A DNA stretch of 64,000 nucleotides from CALLCD01 sp039196965 (lineage in GTDB: Bacteria > Pseudomonadota > Alphaproteobacteria > Caulobacterales > Hyphomonadaceae). A program made the position numbers and the translations under genes. The DNA is taken from positions 18,204-82,203 of the forward strand of contig JBCCUK010000019.1 of NCBI GenBank assembly GCA_039196965.1, in the 5' to 3' direction. The notes beneath the pieces were generated by a model that had not been told where the DNA came from, did no database searches, and saw nothing but the letters and a program-made list of their open reading frames with translations. This document shows positions 44,047-52,574 of this stretch, one piece after another; position 1 is the first letter of the stretch, and every line of letters begins with the position of its first letter.

Positions 44047-44082
44047 GCCTCCATCGGCGATCTGCCGATGGAGGCTTTTTTT
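44047..44082 (+). terminator. Rho-independent terminator after the lipoprotein gene
   Basis: GCCTCCATCGGC (44047-44058) pairs perfectly with GCCGATGGAGGC (44064-44075) around a 5-base loop and is followed by seven T residues. Confidence 0.95.
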
Positions 44083-44091
44083 GTTTCTGGA

Positions 44092-44121
44092 TAAAAAAAG
44101 GCCGCCCAGTACGGACGGCCT
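44092..44121 (-). terminator. Terminator for the leftward UrcA-family gene
   Basis: AGGCCG (44099-44104) pairs with CGGCCT (44116-44121), extendable with one mismatch. Read leftward it is followed by a run of T (complement of the A run 44093-44099). It is about 110 bp after the UrcA stop at 44231. It may instead be only the boundary element between two convergent genes. Confidence 0.65.
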
Positions 44122-44230
44122 GCCAAGGGAGGAAGTTTTGGTGATGCTGATGTTCATCACCACCTGTTGGTCATATGATGTACGATAAACGCTGTTTCAA
44201 TTGTTCAGCCATCATATTTTGACAGGATCC

Positions 44231-44605
44231 TTACTGAATTGTTGTTTCTGTATTGGCGGCGCGAAGTGTTGGGGCGACCTGATTGCCTTCAGCAATATTG
44301 AAAGCTTCCGTAAGTGCGGCATTGTTGATGCTGGCAACAGCCTGACGGACAACGTCGGAAGCGCACGCTGCATCAACTCGCTCTGTGCGAAGGATAGGCT
44401 CCACAAAGCTGCATGCGTCCTCGGCCTGACGGTTGAGACTTACAAGCACAGCGGAAACACCTGCAGGCGTGCTCAGATTGGCTTCGTCAAAGCGCATCGT
44501 GACATCGTAGCTAATTGTATCCTCAGCCATGGCTGAGGTTGCAATGCTCGTGGCGGCAATTGCAGCTGTAGCGAGTTTTGCGACTGCTGGGAGGAAACGC
44601 GTCAT
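44231..44605 (-). CDS. UrcA-family secreted protein
   Basis: The 124-residue protein has a signal peptide ending SAMA-ED (about residue 27). A mature domain contains VTMRFDEANLSTPAGVSAVLVSLNRQAEDAC and a second Cys in DAACASDVVRQAVASIN. The layout of a strand, an LST turn, an R/A helix, two Cys and a C-terminal helix matches UrcA, a small exported family common in Caulobacterales and Sphingomonadales. Function is unknown; the two Cys probably form a disulfide. Confidence 0.8.
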   Translation of the reverse strand: MTRFLPAVAKLATAAIAATSIATSAMAEDTISYDVTMRFDEANLSTPAGVSAVLVSLNRQAEDACSFVEPILRTERVDAACASDVVRQAVASINNAALTEAFNIAEGNQVAPTLRAANTETTIQ

Positions 44606-44775
44606 TGTTTTTGTCCTTATTTCGTAGTCGGCTTCTTAAACCGTACTGCTAATCTATATCTTCTGAACGAAATGTCAAACGTTCAGCCGTAATTATTCAT
44701 GAAACTGTCTTTTGCTGGCCAGATACGCCGATGTCGCTTAGAATTTCAGCTACAAAAAAAATGAGGGAAGCGAGC

Positions 44776-46050
44776 ATGGACTTTAAAATTCCAACCGATC
44801 TGGCGACGTATCTTGATGAGTTGGATGCGTTTATCGACGCGGACATCCGTCCGCTTGAACAAGAGAATGACAATATTCGTTTCTTCGATCATCGTCGAGA
44901 ATGGGCCCGGACAGATTTCGAGAATGGGGGCCTGCCGCGACCAGAATGGGAAGAACTCCTAAGAGAAGCCAAACGCCGCGCCGATGTCGCAGGTCATTTC
45001 CGTTTCGGTCTGCCAGAGGAGTATGGCGGTAAGAATGGGTCCAATCTCGCCATGGCGGTCATCCGGGAGCATCTCGCCCGTAGAGGGCTTGGTCTCCACA
45101 ATGATCTTCAGAATGAGCACTCCATCGTTGCGAATTTTCCCCAGATCCTGATGCTGCGGGATTTCGCCAGGGAGGATCAAAAGCATCTCGCCGAAGATGC
45201 TCTGGCCGGCAAGTTCATCGCGACGTTCGGTTTGACGGAGCCCGATCACGGGTCTGATGCAACACATATGGAGACGCGTGCTGTTCGCGAAACTCGCGAC
45301 GGAGTAGATGGCTGGCTTGTCAATGGTGAGAAGATGTGGACGACGGGCATGCATGTCGCCACGCATATGATGTGCTTTGCGCGTACATCAGGCGATGATG
45401 GTGATGCGCGGGGGATTACCTGCCTTTTGCTTCCCGCAGATGATGCCGGGGTGAAGGTCGAGGAGTATCTCTGGACCTTTAATATGCCGACGGATCACCC
45501 CCGGGTCTCTATAACGGATGTCTGGGTGCCTGATACGGCTGTCTTCGGGCCGCCGGAGGGCGGACTTGCTCTGGCACAGTACTTTGTTCACGAGAACCGG
45601 ATCCGCCAGGCCGCAAGTTCCACCGGTGCCGCGCTCTACTGTATAGATGAGAGCGTTGCCTATGCCCGCGAGCGTAAGCCGTTTGGCAAGCCGCTCGCGA
45701 TCAATCAGGCTATTCAGTTTCCGCTTGTCGAATTGAAAACCGAAGCAGAGATGCTCCGTCTTTTGATTTTCAAAACAGCATGGGAGATGGACTCTATGTC
45801 AAAGCCGGATGTGGCGGTCCACCTCTCGGACAAAGTGTCCATGTGTAATTATCGTGCGAACCGGCTCTGCTGCGATGCCGCAGACCGGGCGATGCAGGTT
45901 CATGGCGGGATTGGATACTCACGCCACAAACCATTCGAGCATATTTACCGCCACCACCGGCGCTATCGCATCACCGAAGGCTCCGAAGAGATTCAGATGC
46001 GGAAGGTTGCCGGGCATCTGTTTGGTTTCATGGGGCCGAATAAGCGCTAG
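44776..46050 (+). CDS. Acyl-CoA dehydrogenase
   Basis: ATG 44776 has GAGGGAAGC upstream. The 424-residue flavoprotein contains FGLTEPDHGSDATHMETRA and EKMWTTGMHVATHMMCFART (FAD and substrate site), QFPLVELKTEAEMLRLL, and the C-terminal RAMQVHGGIGYSRHKPFEHIYRHHRRYRITEGSEEIQ with the adenine-binding and catalytic-end motif. The His-rich KPFEHIYRHHRRYRI and length resemble the ACAD10/11-type subgroup active on long or branched acyl-CoAs. It probably serves the same catabolism as the thiolase and dienoyl reductase in this window. Confidence 0.92.
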   Translation: MDFKIPTDLATYLDELDAFIDADIRPLEQENDNIRFFDHRREWARTDFENGGLPRPEWEELLREAKRRADVAGHFRFGLPEEYGGKNGSNLAMAVIREHLARRGLGLHNDLQNEHSIVANFPQILMLRDFAREDQKHLAEDALAGKFIATFGLTEPDHGSDATHMETRAVRETRDGVDGWLVNGEKMWTTGMHVATHMMCFARTSGDDGDARGITCLLLPADDAGVKVEEYLWTFNMPTDHPRVSITDVWVPDTAVFGPPEGGLALAQYFVHENRIRQAASSTGAALYCIDESVAYARERKPFGKPLAINQAIQFPLVELKTEAEMLRLLIFKTAWEMDSMSKPDVAVHLSDKVSMCNYRANRLCCDAADRAMQVHGGIGYSRHKPFEHIYRHHRRYRITEGSEEIQMRKVAGHLFGFMGPNKR

Positions 46051-46058
46051 GGCAGGGA

Positions 46059-46943
46059 CTAAGCGGCACCTATCAGTGCAAGGCTGTCTTCCCAGACTTT
46101 GCTCGCGAGACCCGGTTGCCGGGCGAGTTCTGACGGCGGCGCGTTCATCGCTTTTCCGCTCCGCATGACGATGTAGCCGCCGTTTTCTTTTGGTGAGAGG
46201 TCTCCGGTAAGGACTCTGGCATACTGAGGAGCTGTTGTGGCGACCGAGCCGGATCGGTCATTTTTCATCACCAAAGGCACGATGAGTTTGATGAGCCCCG
46301 CCATGAGAGCCGGGTACTCCCGCGCGAGTTTGGTATCGGGCAAGTAACCCGGATCAAAGCTCGCCACGCGGAGATCTGGAAATCTCTGCGCAATTTCCAT
46401 CGCCATCAAAATACAGAGGAGCTTCGATGTCGAATAGGCGCGCGCCAACTTTATGGGAGTGAGGCGATCGGGCTGCGGATCTTTTTCAGGGTAGGCAAGC
46501 CACTCGACATTGGCGTGGCGCGGCGGCGGCACAGGTGTTTTCTCTTCCGGGTCGTGGGTTCCGCTTCCCGTTGTTATGACAAGGGTGTTTTCGGAGAGCC
46601 TGTCTTTCAGAAGATCGAAGAGCAGAAAGTGGGACAGGTAATTCACCTGGAATGTTGTTTCGAAACCGTCTTCAGTTTTGGCAAGGGTTCGCGTTTGCAT
46701 GCCTGCATTCATGGCCAAACCGGCGATGGGTCCGCTACCTATGGCTGCGCTGAACGCTCTGACAGTTTCCAATGATGCGAGGTCCAGAGGCAGGGCTTTG
46801 ATCCTGTCGCCATAGACCGCTTGGATCGCATCCGGGTTTCGGGCCCCTACGACAACCGATTGTTCGGCTGTTTCTAATATAATTCTAAGAGCAGCGTCCC
46901 CAAAACCGGAGGTTACTCCCGTCAGTACATATGTTTCTGTCAT
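46059..46943 (-). CDS. Short-chain dehydrogenase/reductase (protochlorophyllide-reductase-like subgroup)
   Basis: The 294-residue SDR has TGVTSGFG (cofactor loop), VGARNP, MNAGMQ in place of NNAG, NYLSHFLLFDLL, and the catalytic YSTSK. The insert with PPPRHANVEWLAYPEKDPQP before the active site and the long C-terminal part resemble the POR/retinol-dehydrogenase-like SDRs. The substrate is unknown. It is convergent with the acyl-CoA dehydrogenase gene (8-bp gap). Confidence 0.85.
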   Translation of the reverse strand: MTETYVLTGVTSGFGDAALRIILETAEQSVVVGARNPDAIQAVYGDRIKALPLDLASLETVRAFSAAIGSGPIAGLAMNAGMQTRTLAKTEDGFETTFQVNYLSHFLLFDLLKDRLSENTLVITTGSGTHDPEEKTPVPPPRHANVEWLAYPEKDPQPDRLTPIKLARAYSTSKLLCILMAMEIAQRFPDLRVASFDPGYLPDTKLAREYPALMAGLIKLIVPLVMKNDRSGSVATTAPQYARVLTGDLSPKENGGYIVMRSGKAMNAPPSELARQPGLASKVWEDSLALIGAA

Positions 46944-47068
46944 GCACTCCGCCTCCTCAATGGAGCCTAGAGCGAAGAGACCTCTGCGCGCAACCGATGA
47001 GAGGGTTGCTCGTGGACTAGCTGTTTGAAAATTCGGACGGCGAATTGCTGTGGAATAAAACCTTCGGA

Positions 47069-47878
47069 TTATTCGCTTACAGGCAGATGCTCTTTTGCAA
47101 GCTCGTTCATTGAAGCCATGACAGCGCTAAGCTTGGCATCGTCAAACACATCTGGATGCGGATCGCCGAAGGCCTTCCGATCATTGTCATAGTATCGACC
47201 GGATGCGTCGGCGAACTCATCTGACAACGCTGCGCGAAAGAGAATGTCAGCGCCTATGCCGAGATCGCCGCCGTCCATGCCATAGGCTTCCTTGACCATC
47301 TTACTGCCGAGCAAAGAGGCTGGATTGACGGAGACCATAATGGGCCCATTGCCGTCATTCTCCTGCGCAAGAGAATAGGTCCACATCATCAGTGCGAGCT
47401 TACTTTGTGCGTATGCTGCATTATCGGTCAGTGCTGTGCGCCCTTCCAGAGCATCAATCTCCACAGGTGCCTGCGCAGCGGAAGCGACATTCACAATGCG
47501 CGATGAAGTGCCGAGGCGCGTCTCGAGTCGGCACGTCAAAACATAAGGCGCGAGGGTATTGACCACGAAGCGGATATCGAGACCTGAATCTGTTCTGGGC
47601 GCGGGAGTACGGAAAACCCCTGCATTGTTGATGACGACATCTATAGCATTATACCGATTGGCTAGGGTGTCTGCCAATGCGCTGACCTCTTTCAAATCAG
47701 AAAGATCAGCTACGCATTTGTCTATCTTGGCTTTGCCTTGAAGATCTGAAACGACGCGGTCCAGCTTATCTAAATTGCGGCCGTGCAAAATCAGGTTGTG
47801 ATTTTCACGGGCGAGCATTTTCGCTGTCTCCAGACCAATTCCGTCGGTCGCACCGGTCAGCAGGATTGTCTTTTCCAT
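47069..47878 (-). CDS. Short-chain dehydrogenase/reductase
   Basis: From ATG 47878 the product is 269 residues. LLTGATDGIGLETAKMLARE binds the cofactor, LHGRN and INNAGVF follow, and AYAQSKLALMMWTYSLA holds the catalytic Tyr and Lys. It resembles the retinol-dehydrogenase-like/WWOX-like SDR group. It is the last gene in the leftward set DUF1330 - nitroreductase - SDR, which lies opposite the HxlR regulator, so it is probably part of that electrophile- or quinone-responsive unit. Confidence 0.85.
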   Translation of the reverse strand: MEKTILLTGATDGIGLETAKMLARENHNLILHGRNLDKLDRVVSDLQGKAKIDKCVADLSDLKEVSALADTLANRYNAIDVVINNAGVFRTPAPRTDSGLDIRFVVNTLAPYVLTCRLETRLGTSSRIVNVASAAQAPVEIDALEGRTALTDNAAYAQSKLALMMWTYSLAQENDGNGPIMVSVNPASLLGSKMVKEAYGMDGGDLGIGADILFRAALSDEFADASGRYYDNDRKAFGDPHPDVFDDAKLSAVMASMNELAKEHLPVSE

Positions 47879-47937
47879 ATTCGTCTCGATTTCTTTTTCC
47901 GGTTCAGAACTCAGCCAGCGGCAGGCTCCTATTTGTG

Positions 47938-48606
47938 TCAAACCTCTGTAAGTATATCGGAGAAGGGAAGGCGTGATTTCGGGAGCGTTGCATTATAATC
48001 TGCCTCTGGATCATGATATCCAAGCGGCACAACCACCAGACTTGAATATCCTCTTTCACGTAATCCAAACTCTTCATCCAGCGCGGCGATATCGATGCCT
48101 TCCATAGGTGTTGCGTCCACCCCTAACGCGGCGGCCCCGAGAAGAAACTGCCCAATATTCAGGTAGACCTGTTTATCCATCCAGTGCTGGACGTCTTTAT
48201 AATCCTGCTTGTGCAGATTCACGAACATGGACCGGCCGCCATGCATGGCGGCTTTTCTGGTTTCAACGTCACCATCAAAGCGCCCGTCGTCCTCTTCAAC
48301 CTGCAGCACTCTCAGAAGATAATCTTCCTCTATCGCGAGGCGGCTTGCGAAGACGACAACATGGGACGCATTCAATATGGACGGAGAATTGAAGGGATAC
48401 TTTTTTTCTGTCGACTTCGCGATCCGTGCTTTGCCTTCGGGCGTCGACGCCAGAATGAAATGCCACGGTTGCGCGTTGGTGCTTGAGGGGCTGAACCGAA
48501 GAAGGTCCTTCAGCTTTTCTACGGTTTCTTCCGGAATTCTCCGTGCTCTGTCGAATGCTTTCACCGTGTGGCGCGAGCGGGCGTATTGCACAATATCTTG
48601 GGTCAT
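47938..48606 (-). CDS. FMN nitroreductase (NfsB type)
   Basis: The 222-residue protein has YARSRHTVKAFD (FMN phosphate contact), LRFSPSSTNAQPWHFILAS, the middle QVYLNIGQFLLGAAALGVDATPMEGID, and the C-terminal PKSRLPFSDIL. All match oxygen-insensitive nitroreductase/dihydropteridine reductase NfsB. These enzymes use NAD(P)H to reduce nitroaromatics, quinones or enals. It is 46 bp downstream of the DUF1330 gene and 59 bp before the SDR. Confidence 0.93.
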   Translation of the reverse strand: MTQDIVQYARSRHTVKAFDRARRIPEETVEKLKDLLRFSPSSTNAQPWHFILASTPEGKARIAKSTEKKYPFNSPSILNASHVVVFASRLAIEEDYLLRVLQVEEDDGRFDGDVETRKAAMHGGRSMFVNLHKQDYKDVQHWMDKQVYLNIGQFLLGAAALGVDATPMEGIDIAALDEEFGLRERGYSSLVVVPLGYHDPEADYNATLPKSRLPFSDILTEV

Positions 48607-48652
48607 TGGCGTTCTCTTGAATTGGGCTCTTGAATTTGGATTTCGCGACGGA

Positions 48653-48955
48653 TCAGGCGAGATCGTCTTTCGCCTCGATGAGGTGATGGATGCTGGTTGA
48701 CCCCTTGGTGCGCGCTGCCAGATGCGGCGCGTAATCTGGGTCTTGCATAAAATTTAGCGCGTCGGCGCGGGATAGCCATTTGATGATTATTCTGAGCGCG
48801 GCCATCTCGGCATCGCCTTCCAGCTGCTCGTGGCTCGCTGTTCTTGCAAGATATTCACCGCCATGGCGCGAGACAATATCACCGACGGACGCGATATAAT
48901 TTGCAACCCAGTCGTCCGATGTGGGCGTTACGGAAAGCACGGAAAAGTAAGTCAT
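48653..48955 (-). CDS. DUF1330-family protein
   Basis: The 100-residue protein has the ferredoxin-like alpha/beta pattern of DUF1330: YFSVLSVTPTSDDWVANYIASVGDIVSRHGGEYLARTASHEQLEGD, then AALRIIIKWLSRADALNFMQDPDY. These small dimeric proteins sit near stress and detoxification genes. It is the first gene of the leftward operon that starts opposite the HxlR regulator. Confidence 0.85.
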   Translation of the reverse strand: MTYFSVLSVTPTSDDWVANYIASVGDIVSRHGGEYLARTASHEQLEGDAEMAALRIIIKWLSRADALNFMQDPDYAPHLAARTKGSTSIHHLIEAKDDLA

Positions 48956-48990
48956 CAGGTGGCCCTTCTGAATTGAGCCACCTATCTATG

Positions 48991-49015
48991 GTACGCAATC
49001 AATCGTACAAGTACG
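48991..49015. promoter_or_regulatory. Palindromic operator between the HxlR regulator and the nitroreductase operon
   Basis: GTACG (48991-48995) pairs with CGTAC (49004-49008) over 8 bp, and CGTAC (49004-49008) pairs with GTACG (49011-49015) over 2 bp, so three GTAC half-sites lie side by side. A further ATACGCAC follows at about 49033. The site is central in the 101-bp divergent promoter region, where an HxlR dimer would bind. Confidence 0.65.
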
Positions 49016-49056
49016 CACAAATTATAACTATACGCACATTTTGGATACTGTTAGCT

Positions 49057-49389
49057 ATGCCCCGCTTTACCTCATATGACTGTTCTGAAGGATGCCCTGT
49101 CGAAGCAGCGCTCGAACTTATCGGCGGCAAGTGGAAAGGTGTTGCCCTGTTTCATCTCCTCGGCGGTGTGAAACGCTTCAATGAACTTCAGCGCGAGATC
49201 GGCTCTGTCACCCAGAGAGTGCTGACAAAGCAGCTTCGGGAGTTGGAGAGTGCTGGCCTTGTCCACCGCGAGGTCTACGCCGTGGTGCCCCCGAAGGTCG
49301 AGTATAGTCTCACCGAGAAGGGCAAAACGCTTGAGCCTATCCTGTTGGCACTCAAAGTCTGGGGCGAAGAGAACGTTTTATCAGTATAA
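49057..49389 (+). CDS. HxlR-family transcriptional regulator
   Basis: The realistic start is ATG 49057 (MPRFTSYDCSEGCPVEAAL). The 110-residue winged-helix protein has CPVEAALELIGGKWKGVALFHLLGGVKRFNELQREI, then VTQRVLTKQLRELESAGLVHREVY and KVEYSLTEKGKTLEPIL, all standard for HxlR. Cys9 and Cys13 near the N-terminus match the redox- or electrophile-sensing Cys seen in HypR/QorR/YodB relatives. It probably represses the divergent DUF1330-nitroreductase-SDR operon until a reactive quinone or aldehyde modifies the Cys. Confidence 0.92.
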   Translation: MPRFTSYDCSEGCPVEAALELIGGKWKGVALFHLLGGVKRFNELQREIGSVTQRVLTKQLRELESAGLVHREVYAVVPPKVEYSLTEKGKTLEPILLALKVWGEENVLSV

Positions 49390-49446
49390 AAATCATACAG
49401 CCCTCAATCCCGAGCTGTTGCTAAATCGCTTAGCAGCGCTGATGTT

Positions 49447-50823
49447 TCATGCTGCTTCCAGCTCTCTGACCTGAACCTGCGTCGGGCGGGTGCCACCAAC
49501 GCCATAAAGGTTCACTTTCAGGCTCGACATGGCGTTAACGAGCGCGTTCGGCGCAAAAACCACATCGCTTACCGGAGCGATATTCGGGAAGCGCTCGAAG
49601 ATCTTTTCATATGAGAGCCTGAGCTGCATTTGTGCGATACGCATTCCGAGACATTTGTGCACGCCATGTCCGAAGGCGAGGTGCTTGTCGACATTCTCCC
49701 GCGTCATGTCGAACACGTCCGGGTTCGGGAATAGCTCAGGGTCGCGGTTCGCCGCGCCATACCACATGGCGACTTTCTCATCCTTCGCGATCATCTGCCC
49801 GTTCAGCTCGATATCCTCCATGGCTGTGCGGCGCATGTGCTTAACCGGCGAGACAAGCCGCAATGCCTCATGTGACATCGGCCGGATCAAGCTTGGATCA
49901 TCGAGGATCATCTGCCGCTGGTCCTGGAACTCATGCAGGAGCTGAATGGTTCCCGTTAAAGAGTTCCGTGTCGTGTCATTCCCGGCAAAGATGATCAGCA
50001 GCCACGAGCCGTCGAGATATTCCTGAGCGAGCTCTTCACCACCGAGCTTCGACTGCGCGATCAGCGTCAGCAAATCCTCGCGCGGATTGGCCCGGCGGTC
50101 CGCCATAACGCGTTCACCATACTCGAACATCTCGTTCACCGCTGAGAAGAACTTGAACGGGAATAGCGGATTGCTGAGGATCACCTGCCACTTATTGGCC
50201 GTGTACATCCCGGCCATCTCCAAATAGTGCATCCAGTGCACGATCCGCGGCCGATCCGCCTCATCGACGCCGAGCATCTCGCACAGCGTAAACAGCGGCA
50301 CCTGTTCGGAGAACATCTTCACGAAATCGACGACCGGGCCCTTCCGCTCCATCTTGTCGAGCAACCCATCAATGTGTGCGGCGACCCGCTCGCTCACCTT
50401 GTTGACATAGGCGGGGATGAAGAAATCCTTCTGCTGCATCCGCATTTCCATATGGTGCGGCGCGTCGAGATTGATCAGTGAGTTGAATGCCGCCGGCACG
50501 AGCTTCTTCGGCTTCCAGTCTTCCCGCGGTCCAACGCCGAGATTGATGCTGCCTCTTTGGGAGGAGAAGACATCCGGCTGAAGCTCTACGGCCTTGATGT
50601 CTTCATAGCGGCTGACCGACCAGAAGCCCGAAAACCCCTTCTTGCCTGGCGACCAGAGCACCGGCGCTTCCTCGCGCATCTGCTTATAGAAATCCCAGGG
50701 CTGACCAACCACCCACGCCCCCGGATTGGCAAGCTCGAACCCTTTCAGCATAGGGTAAACCGCCTTATGGGTCGGCATCATCTGACCACTATCGATCAGA
50801 ATTTCGTCGCTGATCAGCTCCAT
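49447..50823 (-). CDS. Cytochrome P450
   Basis: The 458-residue soluble bacterial P450 has the I-helix AGNDTTRNSLTGT (near 280), the K-helix EALRLVSPVKHMRRTA (ExxR), and the heme loop LAFGHGVHKCLGMRIAQ with the Cys ligand near residue 388. FPNPDVFDMTREN is also standard. Length and the loop sequence resemble the class I CYPs of sterol or alkane hydroxylation in actinobacteria and alphaproteobacteria. No ferredoxin or reductase gene is adjacent. It is convergent with the HxlR gene. Confidence 0.93.
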   Translation of the reverse strand: MELISDEILIDSGQMMPTHKAVYPMLKGFELANPGAWVVGQPWDFYKQMREEAPVLWSPGKKGFSGFWSVSRYEDIKAVELQPDVFSSQRGSINLGVGPREDWKPKKLVPAAFNSLINLDAPHHMEMRMQQKDFFIPAYVNKVSERVAAHIDGLLDKMERKGPVVDFVKMFSEQVPLFTLCEMLGVDEADRPRIVHWMHYLEMAGMYTANKWQVILSNPLFPFKFFSAVNEMFEYGERVMADRRANPREDLLTLIAQSKLGGEELAQEYLDGSWLLIIFAGNDTTRNSLTGTIQLLHEFQDQRQMILDDPSLIRPMSHEALRLVSPVKHMRRTAMEDIELNGQMIAKDEKVAMWYGAANRDPELFPNPDVFDMTRENVDKHLAFGHGVHKCLGMRIAQMQLRLSYEKIFERFPNIAPVSDVVFAPNALVNAMSSLKVNLYGVGGTRPTQVQVRELEAA

Positions 50824-50951
50824 CGTCGATCCTCCCAGATCTTTTTTGTGACATTACCAGAGTTTTGTTGCCGACAAAATAATGCCGTTACGTCATCTTT
50901 CAGCACGAAATCGGTGTCTGCAGCCAACCCTCCGCTACCCGCAAGTCGGCA

Positions 50952-51605
50952 TCACCTCGGCAACGCCGCTTCGATCGCTTTCATCAGAACTGGGTCTGAC
51001 GGTGTCACATTAGATGGAAATGCCTGCATCGGCACACCGTCCGCCCCGATGAGCACTTTGTGGAAATTCCATTTCGGCCGCGCTGCCAGTCCAAGGGCAT
51101 CTTCCAACCCAGCATAGAGCGGATGGCGGTCTGTACCGACCACCGCCGTCTTCGAAGTCAGCGGAAAGTCCACCCCGTAATTGATCTCGCAGAAGGATTT
51201 CACCTGTTCCTCGCTACCTGGCTCCTGCCCGCCAAAATCGTTTGACGGCACGCCCATCACCACAAGCCCTTTGTCCTGATATGTTACCCAGAGCTCCTGC
51301 AGCCCGGCATATTGTCCGGTATAGCCACAGCGCGACGCTGTGTTCACCACGAGTACAGCCTTGCCGCGAAATGTCTCGAAGGGGAGGGGCTTTCCCTCAA
51401 TCGTTTCAAGGTCCAGCTTATAGAGCAGGCTGTCCGTTTCGGTCATATTAGGCGTCCCTTCTGCTCGCTTGGTCTCTGGTGCTGCTGTCTGCTTGACGGC
51501 TAGAATTGGTGTCGTCTGTGACCCATCGGAGCCGGCCGCAACGATCGTTTCCGCACCGCAAGCAGCGACGAGGGTCATTAAGGCTACGACCGCCGCCTTC
51601 CTCAT
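50952..51605 (-). CDS. Glutathione peroxidase lipoprotein (Cys type)
   Basis: From ATG 51605 the protein is 217 residues. A lipoprotein signal (TLVAAC, Cys16) precedes a spacer and the GPx domain. The peroxidatic Cys93 is in NTASRCGYTGQY; Gln lies in PSNDFGGQEPG, Trp in KWNFHKVLIG, and Asn follows, completing the tetrad. FCEINYGVDFPLTSK carries the resolving Cys typical of thioredoxin-dependent GPx. An envelope location is unusual for this family and would protect the periplasm or outer membrane from lipid peroxides. Confidence 0.9.
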   Translation of the reverse strand: MRKAAVVALMTLVAACGAETIVAAGSDGSQTTPILAVKQTAAPETKRAEGTPNMTETDSLLYKLDLETIEGKPLPFETFRGKAVLVVNTASRCGYTGQYAGLQELWVTYQDKGLVVMGVPSNDFGGQEPGSEEQVKSFCEINYGVDFPLTSKTAVVGTDRHPLYAGLEDALGLAARPKWNFHKVLIGADGVPMQAFPSNVTPSDPVLMKAIEAALPR

Positions 51606-51751
51606 GAGACCTGACTCCAATTTCCTACGATAGACTTAGCTCGCCCACGGATAACAGGTAGGGGATGTTTCTTTCTAAAGTCAGTTATCGGCATCAATGC
51701 ATAAGGGAAGCTACGGATTTTGCCGGCGAATGGCTGGATCTAGCTAAAGTC

Positions 51752-52516
51752 ATGTCATACTTGAACTTGACCCAAGACAATATTGATACAGAGCATATTT
51801 GTTGTGCCTTTTCCGACAAGAAATGTGCGGAGTCCTATCAGAGAAAAAAGGACTGGCTGAGGTTGCAGTTCGATCACGACTACGTTTTCCGTAGGCTTGA
51901 TGCGCGCGCGAAGGTTTTCATAGAACATGGGCCGGCCGAGATGGCTTGGGTTCCTGTTACGGCACCGAACTATATCATGCTGGGCTGCTTTTGGGTGTCT
52001 GGAAAGTACAAACGAAAGGGTCACGGAAAAGCGTTGCTTGCCGATACGATTAAAGCTGCAAAAGCTGCCGGAAAAACTGGTCTTGTAGCGGTTGCCGGGA
52101 CGAAGAAGTTCCACTTCATGAGCGATGGAAAGTGGTTGGTCCGTCAGGGTTTTGAGACTTGTGAGACTCTGACAACTGGATTTCAATTGCTTGCACTTCG
52201 ATTTGATAGCAAAGCCCCGCTCCCCGCTTTCAACGAAAGTGCTCGCAAGGGAGTTTCGGCAGAACGGAAGGGCGTTGTGGCCTACTACTCCAATCGCTGC
52301 CCCTATTCGGAGTTTCATGTTCAAACATCACTGAAAGAGACCTGCCGGGCCCGTGGACTTCCACTGACTGTTATCAAGCTTACCACATGCGAGGCTGCTC
52401 AGGCTGCCCCGACTCCTGCGACTATCTTCAGTCTGTTTCTCGACGGCCAATTTATCACCACCAATATTAGCGTATGCATGGACAGCCGCTTCGAAAAAAT
52501 CGTCGGCATTGAATGA
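51752..52516 (+). CDS. GNAT acetyltransferase with YoaP-like C-terminal domain
   Basis: ATG 51752 starts the protein exactly where the family starts (LNLTQDNIDTEHICCAFSDKKCAESYQRKKDWL). The 254-residue protein has a GNAT domain with CFWVSGKYKRKGHGKALLADTIKAAKAAGKTGL and KKFHFMSDGKWLVRQGFETC. It ends in the YoaP-like domain (YYSNRCPYSEFHVQT, and FSLFLDGQFITTNI), in which a Cys lies in the usual CPF/CPY motif. The function is unknown. The domain combination matches Bacillus YoaP and relatives. Confidence 0.85.
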   Translation: MSYLNLTQDNIDTEHICCAFSDKKCAESYQRKKDWLRLQFDHDYVFRRLDARAKVFIEHGPAEMAWVPVTAPNYIMLGCFWVSGKYKRKGHGKALLADTIKAAKAAGKTGLVAVAGTKKFHFMSDGKWLVRQGFETCETLTTGFQLLALRFDSKAPLPAFNESARKGVSAERKGVVAYYSNRCPYSEFHVQTSLKETCRARGLPLTVIKLTTCEAAQAAPTPATIFSLFLDGQFITTNISVCMDSRFEKIVGIE

Positions 52517-52574
52517 TTGATCTTGCAGTGAACAGCTCCAACAAAGCTCCGCAGATATTTACTCTGGTCGGTTT

